64,000 nt of DNA from Saccharothrix luteola (GCF_020859565.1 NZ_JAJHUO010000010.1:62001-126000); one strand, 5' to 3'. Counted from the first letter of the stretch, positions 46,801-55,275 are shown. Made by a program: numbers and translations. The notes: generated from the letters alone by a model not told the origin.

Positions 46801-47255
46801 GCGATGTCCTCGGCGGCCCGGACCAGGGCGTCGATGTCGCTGGACGGCTCGCTGGACTTGAGCACCGGCAGGCCGGCCGCGCGGGCCGCGGCGATCGCGC
46901 GCGCCTTGTTGCCGGTCAGTTCGAGCACGTCCGAGGGCGGGCCGACGAACGTGATGCCGGCGTCCGCGCAGGCCTTGGCCAGCTCGGGGTTCTCGGACAG
47001 GAACCCGTAGCCGGGGTAGACCGCGTCGGCGCCCGCCTTGCGCGCCGCCTTGATGATCTCCTCGACGGACAGGTAGGCCCGGACGGGGTGGCCGGGCTCG
47101 CCGATCTCGTACGACTCGTCGGCCTTCAGCCGGTGCAGGGAGTTGCGGTCCTCGTGGGGGAAGACGGCAACCGTGCCGGCGCCCAGTTCGTAGGCAGCGC
47201 GAAAGGCCCGGATCGCGATCTCGCCGCGGTTGGCGACAAGAACCTTGCGGAACAT
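43878..47255 (-). CDS. pyc: Pyruvate carboxylase
   Basis: Biotin enzyme making oxaloacetate from pyruvate, bicarbonate and ATP. The 1125-residue single chain has a biotin carboxylase domain (KVLVANRGEIAIRAFRAA, KAVAGGGGRGMR, FLEQAVVEPRHIEVQI, EMNPRIQVEHTVTEE), a carboxyltransferase domain (DTTFRDAHQSLLATR, WGGATYDVALRFL, KDMAGLLRP, HTHDTAGG) and a C-terminal biotinyl domain with EAMKMEAAI. GGGAGG precedes ATG 47255. A perfect 13-bp hairpin lies in the leader. Confidence 0.96.
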   Translation of the reverse strand: MFRKVLVANRGEIAIRAFRAAYELGAGTVAVFPHEDRNSLHRLKADESYEIGEPGHPVRAYLSVEEIIKAARKAGADAVYPGYGFLSENPELAKACADAGITFVGPPSDVLELTGNKARAIAAARAAGLPVLKSSEPSSDIDALVRAAEDIAFPVFVKAVAGGGGRGMRRVEEPAALREALEAASREAESAFGDPTVFLEQAVVEPRHIEVQILADGEGNVMHLFERDCSVQRRHQKVIEIAPAPNLAPELRDRICADAVKFARHIGYRNAGTVEFLLDPNGNYVFIEMNPRIQVEHTVTEEVTDVDLVQSQMRIAGGETLDDLGLSQETVQLRGAALQCRITTEDPANGFRPDTGMISAYRSPGGSGIRLDGGTTGAGTVIGAHFDSMLVKLTCRGRTFSAAVARARRAVAEFRIRGVSTNIPFIQAVLDDPDFYEGRVTTSFIEKRPHLLTARHSADRGTRMLTYLADVTVNKPNGPRPSVVDPKVKLPVVDLNAEPPAGSKQKLDELGPEGFARWLRESKALAVTDTTFRDAHQSLLATRVRTKDLLAIAPHVARMAPQLLSLEAWGGATYDVALRFLAEDPWERLAALREAVPNITLQMLLRGRNTVGYTPYPEAVTSAFVEEATKTGIDVFRIFDALNDVEQMRPAIEAVRETGTAVAEVCLCYTSDLSNPDERIYTLDYYLKLAEQIVGAGAHVLAVKDMAGLLRPPAAARLVTALRKEFDLPVHLHTHDTAGGQLATYLAAIQSGVDAVDGAVASMAGTTSQPPLSAIVAATDYTDRATGLDLRAVCDLEPYWESVRKVYAPFESGIPGPTGRVYSHEIPGGQLSNLRTQAVALGLGQKFEEIESMYAAADRMLGRLVKVTPSSKVVGDLALHLVGAGVSPKEFEADPGRFDIPASVIGFLHGELGDPPGGWPEPFRSRALQGRAAPKGVAELTEDDVKGLEHDRRGTLNRLLFPAPTKEFLAHRDAYGDTSVLGSKDFFYGLKPGEEYQVDLEPGVRLLIGLEAIGEADERGIRTVMATLNGQLRPIQVRDRSIAAEVPVAEKADRANPGHVAAPFAGVVTPSVAEDEEVEVGQTIATIEAMKMEAAITAPKAGRVKRLAVRGVQQVEGGDLLIVLE

Positions 47256-47280
47256 GCGGCGTTCCCTCCCGGTTACTCGG

Positions 47281-47311
47281 CGAGTCCCGCCCGAGGCGCG
47301 GGCGGGACTCG
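47281..47311 (-). promoter_or_regulatory. Perfect 13-bp hairpin in the pyc leader
   Basis: CGAGTCCCGCCCG (47281-47293) and CGGGCGGGACTCG (47299-47311) pair exactly with a five-base loop, 26 bases upstream of the pyc start and overlapping nothing coding. It could be an operator or an mRNA structure. The 47256-47618 gap also holds the promoters for pyc and the divergent coiled-coil gene, which I cannot place, and no further gene. Confidence 0.5.
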
Positions 47312-47618
47312 ATGAATCAAGGCACGCTACCGTGCGCTTCCCGCCCCTCGGGAGTTCCATCTCACGTGACGGACGTCATCGTGATCGTTCACTCCCCCGG
47401 TCAAGGCGGGCGCGACCTGGGATCACGCCCCGGGATTCTCCCTTGCGGGGGCGACCGGCGCAGCCCCCACGCGTGCGGCGGATCGACGGACGCACTCCGA
47501 GCCCCTACCCCACCACCCGCCCGCCGGGGATCACCCCGCACGGTGGATCACCGACTCGTTACGGTGCGTTCGCTGCATCGGGTGACTACGGCCGGCGACT
47601 TCTCGGTAGGGTTGGCCC

Positions 47619-48986
47619 ATGGCCGGGGCTGAAGGGACTGGGCAGCCTGCTGCCCGCACCCATTTCGACGTCGTACTGCGCGGGTACAACCAGCGTCAGG
47701 TGAACGAACGGGTGACGCGGCTCGAGTTCGACCTCAAGAACTCGAACCGGGCCCGGGAGGCGGCGTCGGCCCAGGTGGCGGAGCTGGGCAAGCTCCTCAA
47801 CTCCACCCGCGCCGAGCTCGACAAGGTCAAGTCCCAGCTCGGCAAGCTGGCCACGAGCCCCTCCAGCGCGTCCAACGTCACCGAGCGCGTGCGCGTGATG
47901 ATGACGTTGGCCGAGGAGGAGATCGCCGACATCCGCAAGGCGGCGCTCGACCAGGCCAACGCCACCCGAGCCGAGGCCGAGCGGGCGGCGGCCGAGGGCA
48001 AGGCGGCGCACCACCGCGCGATGGGCGAGCTGGAGGACCGGCGGCGGCAGCTGGAGGCCGCCCACCAGCAGCGGACCACCGAGCTGGAGCGGCAGTACGA
48101 CGAGCGCCGCACCGAGCTGGAGCGCTCGCACGAAGAGCTGCGGGCCAAGCTGACCGCCGAGCACGAGGCGTTGATGGCGGAGTCCCGCGCCGACCGCGAG
48201 AAGCTCACCGCGGACTTCGAGGCGAAGACCGCCGGGCTCGAGGCGAAGCGGGTCGAGCTGGAGCAGAAGTACAAGGGCTACCACGACGACCTCGACAAGG
48301 AGTACGACGAGCTGCGCACCAAGCTCCGCAAGGAGCACGAGGTGCACGTGGTCGAGGCGAAGGCCGAGGCCGTGAAGCTGCTCGAAGCCGCTCGGGCCGA
48401 GGCGGCGGCGCTGCGCGCGGAGACCGAGAAGCAGGTCGCCGAGCTGGAGGCCGAGGCGCTGGCCAAGGCGGAGCGGACGGTGAGCGAGGCGAACGCCCGC
48501 GCCGAGAAGACCATCACGGAAGCCGACGCCCACGCCGAGAAGACCATCACCGAGGCCGACGCCCACGCCGACCGCCGCACCACGGCGGCCGACGAGAAGC
48601 TGGCCGAGCTGCACCGCGTGCACCGGGCGTTGAGCGAGCAGTTCGCCGCGGCGCAGGAAGCGGTGTCCCTGGCGGTGGCCACGCTCACCCCGCTGGACGA
48701 GGAAGCCGCGGCCGACGACCACCCCGCCGACGCGGCAGCCGACCGTGCCGCGGACAAGGCGACCGCCGACGCACCCACCAAACCGGCGACCGCCAAGCCC
48801 GCGTCCGCGAAGCCGGCCGGCTCGAAACCCGCCGACACCAAATCCGCTGTCCCGAAGCCCGCCGACACCAAGCCCGCCGGCACCAAACCCTCCGACGGCA
48901 AGCCCGCCGCCAAGGCCAAGGACGTCGACCCGTCCGAGCAGCCGACCACCCAGCTGCCGGTCCCCAAGGGCAGGCAGTCCAAGTAG
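47619..48986 (+). CDS. DivIVA/FilP-like coiled-coil protein
   Basis: A 455-residue cytoskeletal-type protein. Residues about 14-35 (FDVVLRGYNQRQVNERVTRL) resemble the DivIVA membrane-targeting/N-terminal domain; a coiled coil of about 310 residues follows, including near-perfect tandem EKTITEADAHA units. The last 110 residues are an Ala/Pro/Lys tail with repeated KPA and ADTK units. Streptomyces FilP/Scy proteins at hyphal tips share this layout, so a polar-growth role is plausible but not shown. Confidence 0.7.
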   Translation: MAGAEGTGQPAARTHFDVVLRGYNQRQVNERVTRLEFDLKNSNRAREAASAQVAELGKLLNSTRAELDKVKSQLGKLATSPSSASNVTERVRVMMTLAEEEIADIRKAALDQANATRAEAERAAAEGKAAHHRAMGELEDRRRQLEAAHQQRTTELERQYDERRTELERSHEELRAKLTAEHEALMAESRADREKLTADFEAKTAGLEAKRVELEQKYKGYHDDLDKEYDELRTKLRKEHEVHVVEAKAEAVKLLEAARAEAAALRAETEKQVAELEAEALAKAERTVSEANARAEKTITEADAHAEKTITEADAHADRRTTAADEKLAELHRVHRALSEQFAAAQEAVSLAVATLTPLDEEAAADDHPADAAADRAADKATADAPTKPATAKPASAKPAGSKPADTKSAVPKPADTKPAGTKPSDGKPAAKAKDVDPSEQPTTQLPVPKGRQSK

Positions 48987-49004
48987 TCCGCGCCCTACCT
49001 CCGC

Positions 49005-49814
49005 CTACTGGGGCAGCTGGTCGGCCGGCACGACCTCACCCGCCGCCGGCACGGTGATCTCGACCGGTTCGCCCCACCCGCGGAACCGGGTCGTCGACTG
49101 CTTCACGACCTTGCCGTCCAGCTCGAACCGGTACTCGGCCCGCACCGGCGCGCTGGTGTCGTCCACCCACACCGACGCCGAGATCGTCACCCCGTACTCG
49201 GCGAGCTGGGTGTGCTGCAACTGGATGTCCTGGTCCTCGATGACCTTCGCCATCTTGAGCGGGTCGACCACCAGGTCGAACCGCGTCGCCGGCACCCCGT
49301 CCACCTGCTCGGACGACTTGCCCATGATCAACGCCGCCCGCGGCTGCACGTAGTCCAGCTCCGCGCCGGGCGTCGCGCTCGGCCCGAAGCCGCGCAGCAG
49401 CGCGGACACCTCGCCACCGCCGGCCGACGGGTAGAAGCCCCACTTCTTGCCCGCGGGCATCGGCGCGCCCTCGACCTGCACGTACGTGCCGTCGCGCACG
49501 ACCACCAGCGCGATCTTCTTCGGCTGACCGCCGGTCGACACGTCCATCGTCATCGACCCGGTCACGCCGTCGCCGTCACGCCGCAGCGTGCCGTCCACCA
49601 CGTTGCGCACCTCGGTGGACTGCCCGTCCGACGCGAAGCCCTCGGTGTGGAACGTCGCCGTGCCCAGCTCCGCCCACCGTTGCTCGATGCGCTCGGCGAG
49701 CACCGCCAGATCGCCCTTGGGCAGCGAGGACGTGGTCGGGGCCTGGTCAGCGGCGGGCGCGGCCGTGCAGGCGACGAGCACCAACGGAACCAGGGCGAGC
49801 AGGAATCGGCGCAC
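49005..49814 (-). CDS. LppX/LprG-like lipoprotein
   Basis: A 269-residue lipoprotein: signal peptide RRFLLALVPLVLVACTAAP with lipobox LVAC, then the LppX_LprAFG-type fold (TATFHTEGFASDGQ, VVRDGTYVQVEG, LDYVQPRAALIMGKSSEQVDG, ASVWVDDTSAPVRAEYRF). In mycobacteria such proteins bind and carry lipids such as triacylated glycolipids or phthiocerol dimycocerosates. It ends close to the convergent coiled-coil gene and lies downstream of recG. GTG 49814 is used, with no clear ribosome-binding site. Confidence 0.8.
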   Translation of the reverse strand: MRRFLLALVPLVLVACTAAPAADQAPTTSSLPKGDLAVLAERIEQRWAELGTATFHTEGFASDGQSTEVRNVVDGTLRRDGDGVTGSMTMDVSTGGQPKKIALVVVRDGTYVQVEGAPMPAGKKWGFYPSAGGGEVSALLRGFGPSATPGAELDYVQPRAALIMGKSSEQVDGVPATRFDLVVDPLKMAKVIEDQDIQLQHTQLAEYGVTISASVWVDDTSAPVRAEYRFELDGKVVKQSTTRFRGWGEPVEITVPAAGEVVPADQLPQ

Positions 49815-49868
49815 AAGCCAGGGTAACCGGCAGCGCGCCCGGCCCTGCCCACCCACACCCCGGGCGGA

Positions 49869-52800
49869 CTACGCCTTCTCCAGGTACTCCGCCCGCTCGT
49901 CGTCCAACAGCCCCGCCACGAGCCCGGCCAGCCCGGGGTTCGCGGTCAGCTCCGGGTCCGACTCCACGACCTCCTGCGCCACCACCCGCGCCTCGGCGAT
50001 CACGTCCTCGTCGCGCAGCAGCGACAGCATCTTCAGCCCCGACCGCTTGCCGGACTGCGCCGCGCCGAGGATGTCGCCCTCGCGCCGCAGCTCCAGGTCC
50101 AGCTGCGCCAGCTCGAACCCGTCCAAAGTCGACTCCACCGCCCGCAGCCGCTCCATCGTCGACGTGCCGTCCGGCATCTCGGTGACGAGCAGGCACAGCC
50201 CCGGCGCGCTGCCCCGTCCGACCCGCCCGCGCAGCTGGTGCAGCTGGCTGACCCCGAACCGGTCCGCGTCCATGATCACCATGACGGTGGCGTTGGGCAC
50301 GTTCACGCCGACCTCGACCACGGTCGTGGCGACGAGCACCTGCACCTCGTTCGCCGCGAACGCCCGCATCACCGCGTCCTTGTCCTCCGGCGGCATCCGG
50401 CCGTGCAGGATGTCGATCCGCAGCCCGCGCAACGGCCCCTCGGCCAGCTTGTTCGCCACGTCCACCACCGCGAGCGGCGGCCGGCGATCGGAGCCGTCGT
50501 CCTTCGGCGAGCCCTTGGCCGACTCCTTCGGCGGCGCCTCCCCGTCGTCCTCCGCGTCGCCGTCGCCGATGCGCGGGCACACCACGTACACCTGGTGGCC
50601 CTTGCCGACCTCTTCGTGGATCCGCTGCCAGGCCCGGTCCAGCCAGCCCGGCTTCTGCGCCACCGGCACCACGGACGTGCTGATCGGCGAACGCCCCTGC
50701 GGCAGCTCGCGCAGCGCGGACACCTCCAGGTCGCCGTACACCGTCATCGCCACCGTGCGCGGGATCGGCGTGGCCGTCATCACCAGCACGTGCGGAGTCG
50801 ACCCGCCCGCGCGCCCGCTCAGCGCGGCCCGCTGCTCCACGCCGAACCGGTGCTGCTCGTCCACCACGACCAGCCCCAGGTCCGCGAACTCGACCTTGTC
50901 CTGGATCAACGCGTGCGTGCCGACCACGATCCCGGCCTCGCCGGACACGATCTCCAACAACGCCCGCTTCCGCGCCGCCGTCGGCATCGACCCGGTCAGC
51001 AACGTCACCCGCGTCGCGTGCTCCGCGCCACCCAGTTCGCCGGCCTGCCCGAGATCGCCCAGCAACTCCCGCAACGACCGCGCGTGCTGCGCCGCCAGCA
51101 CCTCGGTCGGCGCGAGCATCGCCGCCTGCCGCCCGGCGTCGACCACCTGCAACATCGCCCGCAACGCCACGATCGTGTTGTGGGTCACGATGAAGTGATC
51201 GGTCACGTAGAGCTGATCGGGGTGAGCGATCGAGATGCACTGCACCGGCTTGCGACCGACGTACTCGACCCGGCGGATCGCGCGCACCGGCTTCGCGTAC
51301 TTCGTCCGCGCCTGGACCAGATCCGCTTTCCGGGCGAGCCGAAACGGCGGGAAGTCGTTCGGCAGGCGGAGGCTCACCAGGTGGTAGGTGTTGCCCATCT
51401 TGGTGATCGGCCGGACCCGACCCGTTCCACCCAGCGACTCCGCGAGCCACCCGACCTGCTCGGCGAGCGTCGCCGAAGCCGACACGAAACTGACGTTCGA
51501 CCCCTGTTTCCCATCCAGCGTTCCATCGGTGTCGAGAAGGCCCTGCAGGAGCGCGTGCCTGTCCTTCACCGGCGCGACGAGGTAGGACTCCGGGACGCGC
51601 TTCGTGTGCGACCGGTGGCCGTGGACGCCGATCTCGCGCAGTGCCGCGAGCAGCGGGTTGCGACCGCGCTCACGGCCCACGACGTGCCAGTCGTCCGCGC
51701 GACTGCCCGACCACTTCGTCAGTTCGCAGCCGTCGGGCAGGACTTCGACCAGTCCGGTGATCAGCTCCGCGTCCGCGCTGGTGAAGACGACACGCCCGTT
51801 CACCAAGCCGCCACCTCCCAGCAGCAGCCCCAGCAGGTAAGGATCCACCGGCCGTTCTTCGTGGCAGTCGATCTCCGGCGCGGTGATCGTCGGCAGGTGC
51901 CACTTCGACGAGCCGTTGGCAGTCGTCAGGTCGTCCCGGATCTCGCGCAGGGTCAGCACCTTCAGCGGGTTCCCCCGGTTCCGCCGGACGGTCGTGTCGA
52001 CCGCCCACAGGTGCTCCAAGTCGGACTCGACGCTGGTGCCGTCGGAGAGGACGACCCGGTAGACCTCGCGCTCGCCCTGCGGGAAGACACCGGTGACCAC
52101 GGTCACCTCGCCGTCGGCCGCAATGACCTCGTCACCCGACCGGATATCACCCATCAACCGGAAGCCCGCAGGCGTCAGCACCTTCGCGTCGAGCGGTTGC
52201 GCCTTCCCCGAGCCGACCTCCCCCTGGAGCAGCCGGTTCATCGGGTGCTCGCCGGACAGGTCCCGGACGATCTGCTCGCCGACCTCCCGCTGCCCCGCCG
52301 TCAGCTCGAACGGCAGCCGCGCTTCGAACGCGCCGCGCACCAGGCCGTCCCGGGGCGGGCACGCGGGCGCGGGGCGGGCCGTCGCCGAACGGCGGCGCTG
52401 CGCCAGCGTCAGCTGCACCGCCAGCGCCTCGTCCCACTTCAGCCGCTGCTGCGCGACGGTGATCGCGGCCCAGCCGTCCGGCCGGTGGATGTCGCGCAGC
52501 GCCTTCTCCAGCCCGATCAGCCCGCGCTCGGCCCGCAACGACTCGGGCAGCGGGTCGTCCGCGACCCCGTCCCACACCGCGAGGACCTGCTCGACGCAGT
52601 TGGAGACGTTCCACGACTGGATGCCCTGCGCCGCCGGGTAGACCGGGATCATCGCCCCCGCGAAGTCCGCCGCCGCCACGCCCTCGCCGTCGAGCACCTG
52701 GTAGTCGGGGTGCGCGAGCTGGAGCTTGCCGTTGAACATGCCGACCTTGCCCGCGAACATCGCCTCACGGCCCGGCAGCAGCTCCCGCTCGACCTTGCGC

Positions 52801-53099
52801 GAGCCGCGCCCGAAGAACACCAGGTGCAGGTCGCTGGTGCCGTCGGTGATCACGGCCTCCAGCAGCTCGCCGCTGCGCGACTTCATCCGCCGCTGCCGCG
52901 CGCTCTTGACCCGCGCCTGCACGGTGACGTGCTCGCCGAGCTCCAGCCCGGCGATCTCGGTCAGCTTGCCGCGCTCGTCGTACCGGCGCGGGTAGTGGCG
53001 CAGCAGCTCGCCGACGGTGGTCAGGCCGAGCCCGGCCTCCAGCGCGTCGGCGCTCTTCTTGCCGAGCACCGACACCAGCTTCTCGTCGAAGGTCGTCAT
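49869..53099 (-). CDS. recG: ATP-dependent DNA helicase RecG, interrupted by an intein
   Basis: Branch-migrating helicase for stalled forks and Holliday junctions. The 1076-residue precursor is 342 residues longer than its host family; without the insert it is 734, normal for actinobacterial RecG. The wedge/OB domain covers about 1-200, with LTAGQREVGEQIVRDL then LLQGEVGSGK, where the chain breaks after the Walker A Lys299 and resumes at Thr642 with TIVALRAMLQ. The rest has VVDEQHRFGVEQR (Walker B), MTATPIPRTVA, VYVVCPRI, ILHGRMPPEDKD, VATTVVEVGVNVPNATVM and QLRGRVGRG. The helicase cannot bind ATP until the intein is removed. Order recG - DAK2 protein - rpmB matches mycobacteria. Confidence 0.95.
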   Translation of the reverse strand: MTTFDEKLVSVLGKKSADALEAGLGLTTVGELLRHYPRRYDERGKLTEIAGLELGEHVTVQARVKSARQRRMKSRSGELLEAVITDGTSDLHLVFFGRGSRKVERELLPGREAMFAGKVGMFNGKLQLAHPDYQVLDGEGVAAADFAGAMIPVYPAAQGIQSWNVSNCVEQVLAVWDGVADDPLPESLRAERGLIGLEKALRDIHRPDGWAAITVAQQRLKWDEALAVQLTLAQRRRSATARPAPACPPRDGLVRGAFEARLPFELTAGQREVGEQIVRDLSGEHPMNRLLQGEVGSGKAQPLDAKVLTPAGFRLMGDIRSGDEVIAADGEVTVVTGVFPQGEREVYRVVLSDGTSVESDLEHLWAVDTTVRRNRGNPLKVLTLREIRDDLTTANGSSKWHLPTITAPEIDCHEERPVDPYLLGLLLGGGGLVNGRVVFTSADAELITGLVEVLPDGCELTKWSGSRADDWHVVGRERGRNPLLAALREIGVHGHRSHTKRVPESYLVAPVKDRHALLQGLLDTDGTLDGKQGSNVSFVSASATLAEQVGWLAESLGGTGRVRPITKMGNTYHLVSLRLPNDFPPFRLARKADLVQARTKYAKPVRAIRRVEYVGRKPVQCISIAHPDQLYVTDHFIVTHNTIVALRAMLQVVDAGRQAAMLAPTEVLAAQHARSLRELLGDLGQAGELGGAEHATRVTLLTGSMPTAARKRALLEIVSGEAGIVVGTHALIQDKVEFADLGLVVVDEQHRFGVEQRAALSGRAGGSTPHVLVMTATPIPRTVAMTVYGDLEVSALRELPQGRSPISTSVVPVAQKPGWLDRAWQRIHEEVGKGHQVYVVCPRIGDGDAEDDGEAPPKESAKGSPKDDGSDRRPPLAVVDVANKLAEGPLRGLRIDILHGRMPPEDKDAVMRAFAANEVQVLVATTVVEVGVNVPNATVMVIMDADRFGVSQLHQLRGRVGRGSAPGLCLLVTEMPDGTSTMERLRAVESTLDGFELAQLDLELRREGDILGAAQSGKRSGLKMLSLLRDEDVIAEARVVAQEVVESDPELTANPGLAGLVAGLLDDERAEYLEKA
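51177..52202 (-). mobile_element. Class 3 intein with degenerate LAGLIDADG endonuclease, in RecG Walker A
   Basis: Encodes 342 residues between Walker A Lys299 and Thr642 of RecG. It begins with Ala (AQPLDAKVLTPAG), not Cys or Ser, so the class 1 first step is impossible. It has the class 3 set: block B DLEHLWAV (His64, Trp66), block F VQCISI (Cys322) and block G FIVTHN (Thr340, His341, Asn342), followed by extein Thr. This is the Trp-Cys-Thr motif in the expected positions. The middle carries LAGLIDADG-like blocks YLLGLLLGGG (residues 122-131) and LLQGLLDTDG (218-227); the first has Gly130 where a catalytic Asp is expected. Local GC is below the flanks. Confidence 0.93.
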
Positions 53100-53113
53100 C
53101 CCGGCCTATTCAA

Positions 53114-54706
53114 CTACTCGACACCGACAGTCAGCAGCGCGTCACGCTGCCCGCCCGGGTAGGCGGCGAGCTCGACCTCCGGGTGGGCGACGCGCAGGTG
53201 ATCTTCCAGCACCCGCTCGACCCCGTCCGGGGCGGCCCGTCCCCACAGCACGGTGACCAGCTCGCCGCCGCTGGCGAGCATCCGGTCGACCAGCCGGCAC
53301 GCCAGCGCGCCCACGTCGGCCGGGTCGGGCTCGATCAGCACGACCTCGCCGTCCACCATGCCGAGCAGGTCGCCGGGACGGCACCGGCCGACCCAGGTGA
53401 TCGCCTCCCGGTCGGACACCGCGACCTCGCCGCGCCGGGTGGCCGCCGCCGCCTCGGCCATGGCGACCACGTCGTCACCGGCGCGCCGGGACGGCGAGTG
53501 CACGGCCAGCGCCGCCAACGCCTGCACCGGGGAGAACGTCGGCACGACCACGACGTCCTGACCTGCGGCGACGGCCTGCGTGACGGCCTCGTCGAGCGGT
53601 TCGCGCCACATCGGGTCGCCGGGCAGCACGGTCACCTGCCGCGCCCGCGTGCTCACCACCACGGCCAGCAGGTCGGCCGCCGTCACCTCGTCACCCGGCT
53701 CGAACACCACCGCGCCCTCGGACCGGAACAGCTCGGCCGCGCCCTCGCCCTCGACGAGCACGACGATCGCCCGGTCGCGCACGAACCGGGGGGCCTGGGC
53801 GGCGATCTGGTCGGCGAAGCGCGCCACCGTGATCCGGTGCGGCCGGCCGGCCCGGATGCCCGCCTCCACCGCCGCGCCGATGTCGTTGCAGTGCACGTGC
53901 ACGGTCCACAGCGCGGCGCCGTCGCCGACCACGGACACGCAGTCTCCGATGGCCGCCAGCTCGGCCTTCAACGCCTCCACGTCCGGCGAGCCGTCCAGCA
54001 GGTACATGACCTCGTACTCGAACTCCGACGACCCGCCCTCGCGCGCGGTGGTCAAGGGCTCGCGCGGCACCCTGACGACGACCGGCACGTCCTCGACCGC
54101 CCGTCCGGTGATCACCGCCGCCAACGTGTCCAGCAGCACGACCAGCCCCCGCCCGCCCGCGTCGACCACGCCGGCCCGGGCCAGCACGGCCAGCTGGCGC
54201 GGTGTGTCGGCCAACGCCTCGGCGCCCGCCTTCGCCGCGACCGTGACCACCTCGTCCAGGTCGTCGGACGGGCAGTCGCGGGCCGCCTCGGCCGCCGCGC
54301 GCAGCACGGACAGCACCGTGCCCGCGACCGGCTCCGAGACGGCGGCGGTGGCCAGTTCGTCGGCGCGCCACAACGCGCGCCGCAACGACGCGCCGGACGC
54401 CGTGGAGGCGCCTTGGACGGCCTCCGCCAGGCCGCGCAGCACCTGCGACAGGATCACCCCGGAGTTGCCCCGCGCACCGGCCAGCGCGCCGCGCGCGAGC
54501 GCGCCCAGCGCCGCGCCGACCGTGTCGACGGGTGTCCTGAGCAGCGCGTCCAACGCCGAGCGCATCGTCTGGAGCAGGTTGGTCCCGGTGTCGCCGTCCG
54601 GCACGGGGAACACGTTGATGCGATCGATGGCCTCCCGGTTGGCGTCCAGCGACCGAACACAGGCGTCCGCCCACTGGCGCACCGCGACCGCATCGAGAGC
54701 CTGCAT
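53114..54706 (-). CDS. fakA: DAK2/DegV-like fatty-acid kinase family protein (FakA/YloV)
   Basis: A 530-residue protein with an N-terminal DhaL (dihydroxyacetone-kinase ATP-binding) domain: NVFPVPDGDTGTNLLQTM (metal ligands) and GARGNSGVILSQVLRG, then DAGGRGLVVLLDTLAA, and a C-terminal half of the YloV/FakA type. In Firmicutes FakA with FakB phosphorylates exogenous fatty acids; actinobacterial homologues by recG are widespread but less studied. No FakB is in the window. Fourteen bases separate it from recG. Confidence 0.82.
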   Translation of the reverse strand: MQALDAVAVRQWADACVRSLDANREAIDRINVFPVPDGDTGTNLLQTMRSALDALLRTPVDTVGAALGALARGALAGARGNSGVILSQVLRGLAEAVQGASTASGASLRRALWRADELATAAVSEPVAGTVLSVLRAAAEAARDCPSDDLDEVVTVAAKAGAEALADTPRQLAVLARAGVVDAGGRGLVVLLDTLAAVITGRAVEDVPVVVRVPREPLTTAREGGSSEFEYEVMYLLDGSPDVEALKAELAAIGDCVSVVGDGAALWTVHVHCNDIGAAVEAGIRAGRPHRITVARFADQIAAQAPRFVRDRAIVVLVEGEGAAELFRSEGAVVFEPGDEVTAADLLAVVVSTRARQVTVLPGDPMWREPLDEAVTQAVAAGQDVVVVPTFSPVQALAALAVHSPSRRAGDDVVAMAEAAAATRRGEVAVSDREAITWVGRCRPGDLLGMVDGEVVLIEPDPADVGALACRLVDRMLASGGELVTVLWGRAAPDGVERVLEDHLRVAHPEVELAAYPGGQRDALLTVGVE

Positions 54707-54851
54707 GTCGGCGAGGGTATTCGACCCGGTTTGGTGGCAGAACGCGCCACCGGCTACCCTGTCTGGGTTGCCATGCCCGGCTGAGGCTTGTGCACGCTTG
54801 CGCGCCCGCCGGGGCGTGAGTATCGATCAGGAACCTTAAGGAGTGGCTGAC

Positions 54852-55043
54852 GTGGCTGCCGTGTGCGACGTCTGTGGCAAGGGGCCGGGCTTCGGCCATT
54901 CTGTCTCGCACTCCCACCGGAAGACGAACCGCCGGTGGAACCCGAACATTCAGACCGTGCGCGCGAAGGTTTCCTCTTCGACGCGGCAGCGGCTGAACGT
55001 GTGCACCTCGTGCCTGAAGGCGGGCAAGGTGGTGCGCGGCTGA
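54852..55043 (+). CDS. rpmB: 50S ribosomal protein L28 (zinc-binding form)
   Basis: A 63-residue ribosomal protein: [34 protein letters not shown] and [12 protein letters not shown]. The two CxxC pairs mark the zinc-containing type. GTG 54852 has AAGGAG at eight bases; GTG 54843 overlaps that site. A strong terminator follows. Confidence 0.95.
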   Translation: MAAVCDVCGKGPGFGHSVSHSHRKTNRRWNPNIQTVRAKVSSSTRQRLNVCTSCLKAGKVVRG

Positions 55044-55065
55044 TGACCCGCGCCTGAGCTTGGCG

Positions 55066-55098
55066 AAAGGCCCCCGGAACGCTGTTCCGGGGGCCTTT
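55066..55098 (+). terminator. rpmB terminator
   Basis: Perfect 15-bp stem (55066-55080 with 55084-55098) and a three-base loop GCT. Between here and ung (55099-55275) I see only a weak CAAGGG-n3-CCCTTG hairpin at 55146-55160. Confidence 0.85.
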
Positions 55099-55275
55099 CG
55101 GCGTACCTGGGTGTGTGACGCTCGTGCTCGCGCAGGCGTCCCCGCCAAGGGGATCCCTTGTTTTGACCCTGCCAGAAGGGACCGACAATCCCAGGCGATC
55201 AGGCTCCGCCTGTGGACAACCGCGAAACGCGGCCGGAGCCACTGCGAACCGAAGCCCCAGCTACCGAAGCCGGAC

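Noticed and set aside
53183..54784. A 533-codon plus-strand frame opposite the FakA-like gene
   Set aside because: His/Arg/Gln-rich shadow of a well-supported kinase gene with no domain of its own.
55146..55160. CAAGGG-n3-CCCTTG followed by TTTT as a second terminator near rpmB
   Set aside because: The stem is only six base pairs and the gene already has a perfect 15-bp terminator upstream.
55211..55219. DnaA-box-like TGTGGACAA
   Set aside because: A single copy with no neighbouring boxes or dnaA/dnaN genes; not an origin.
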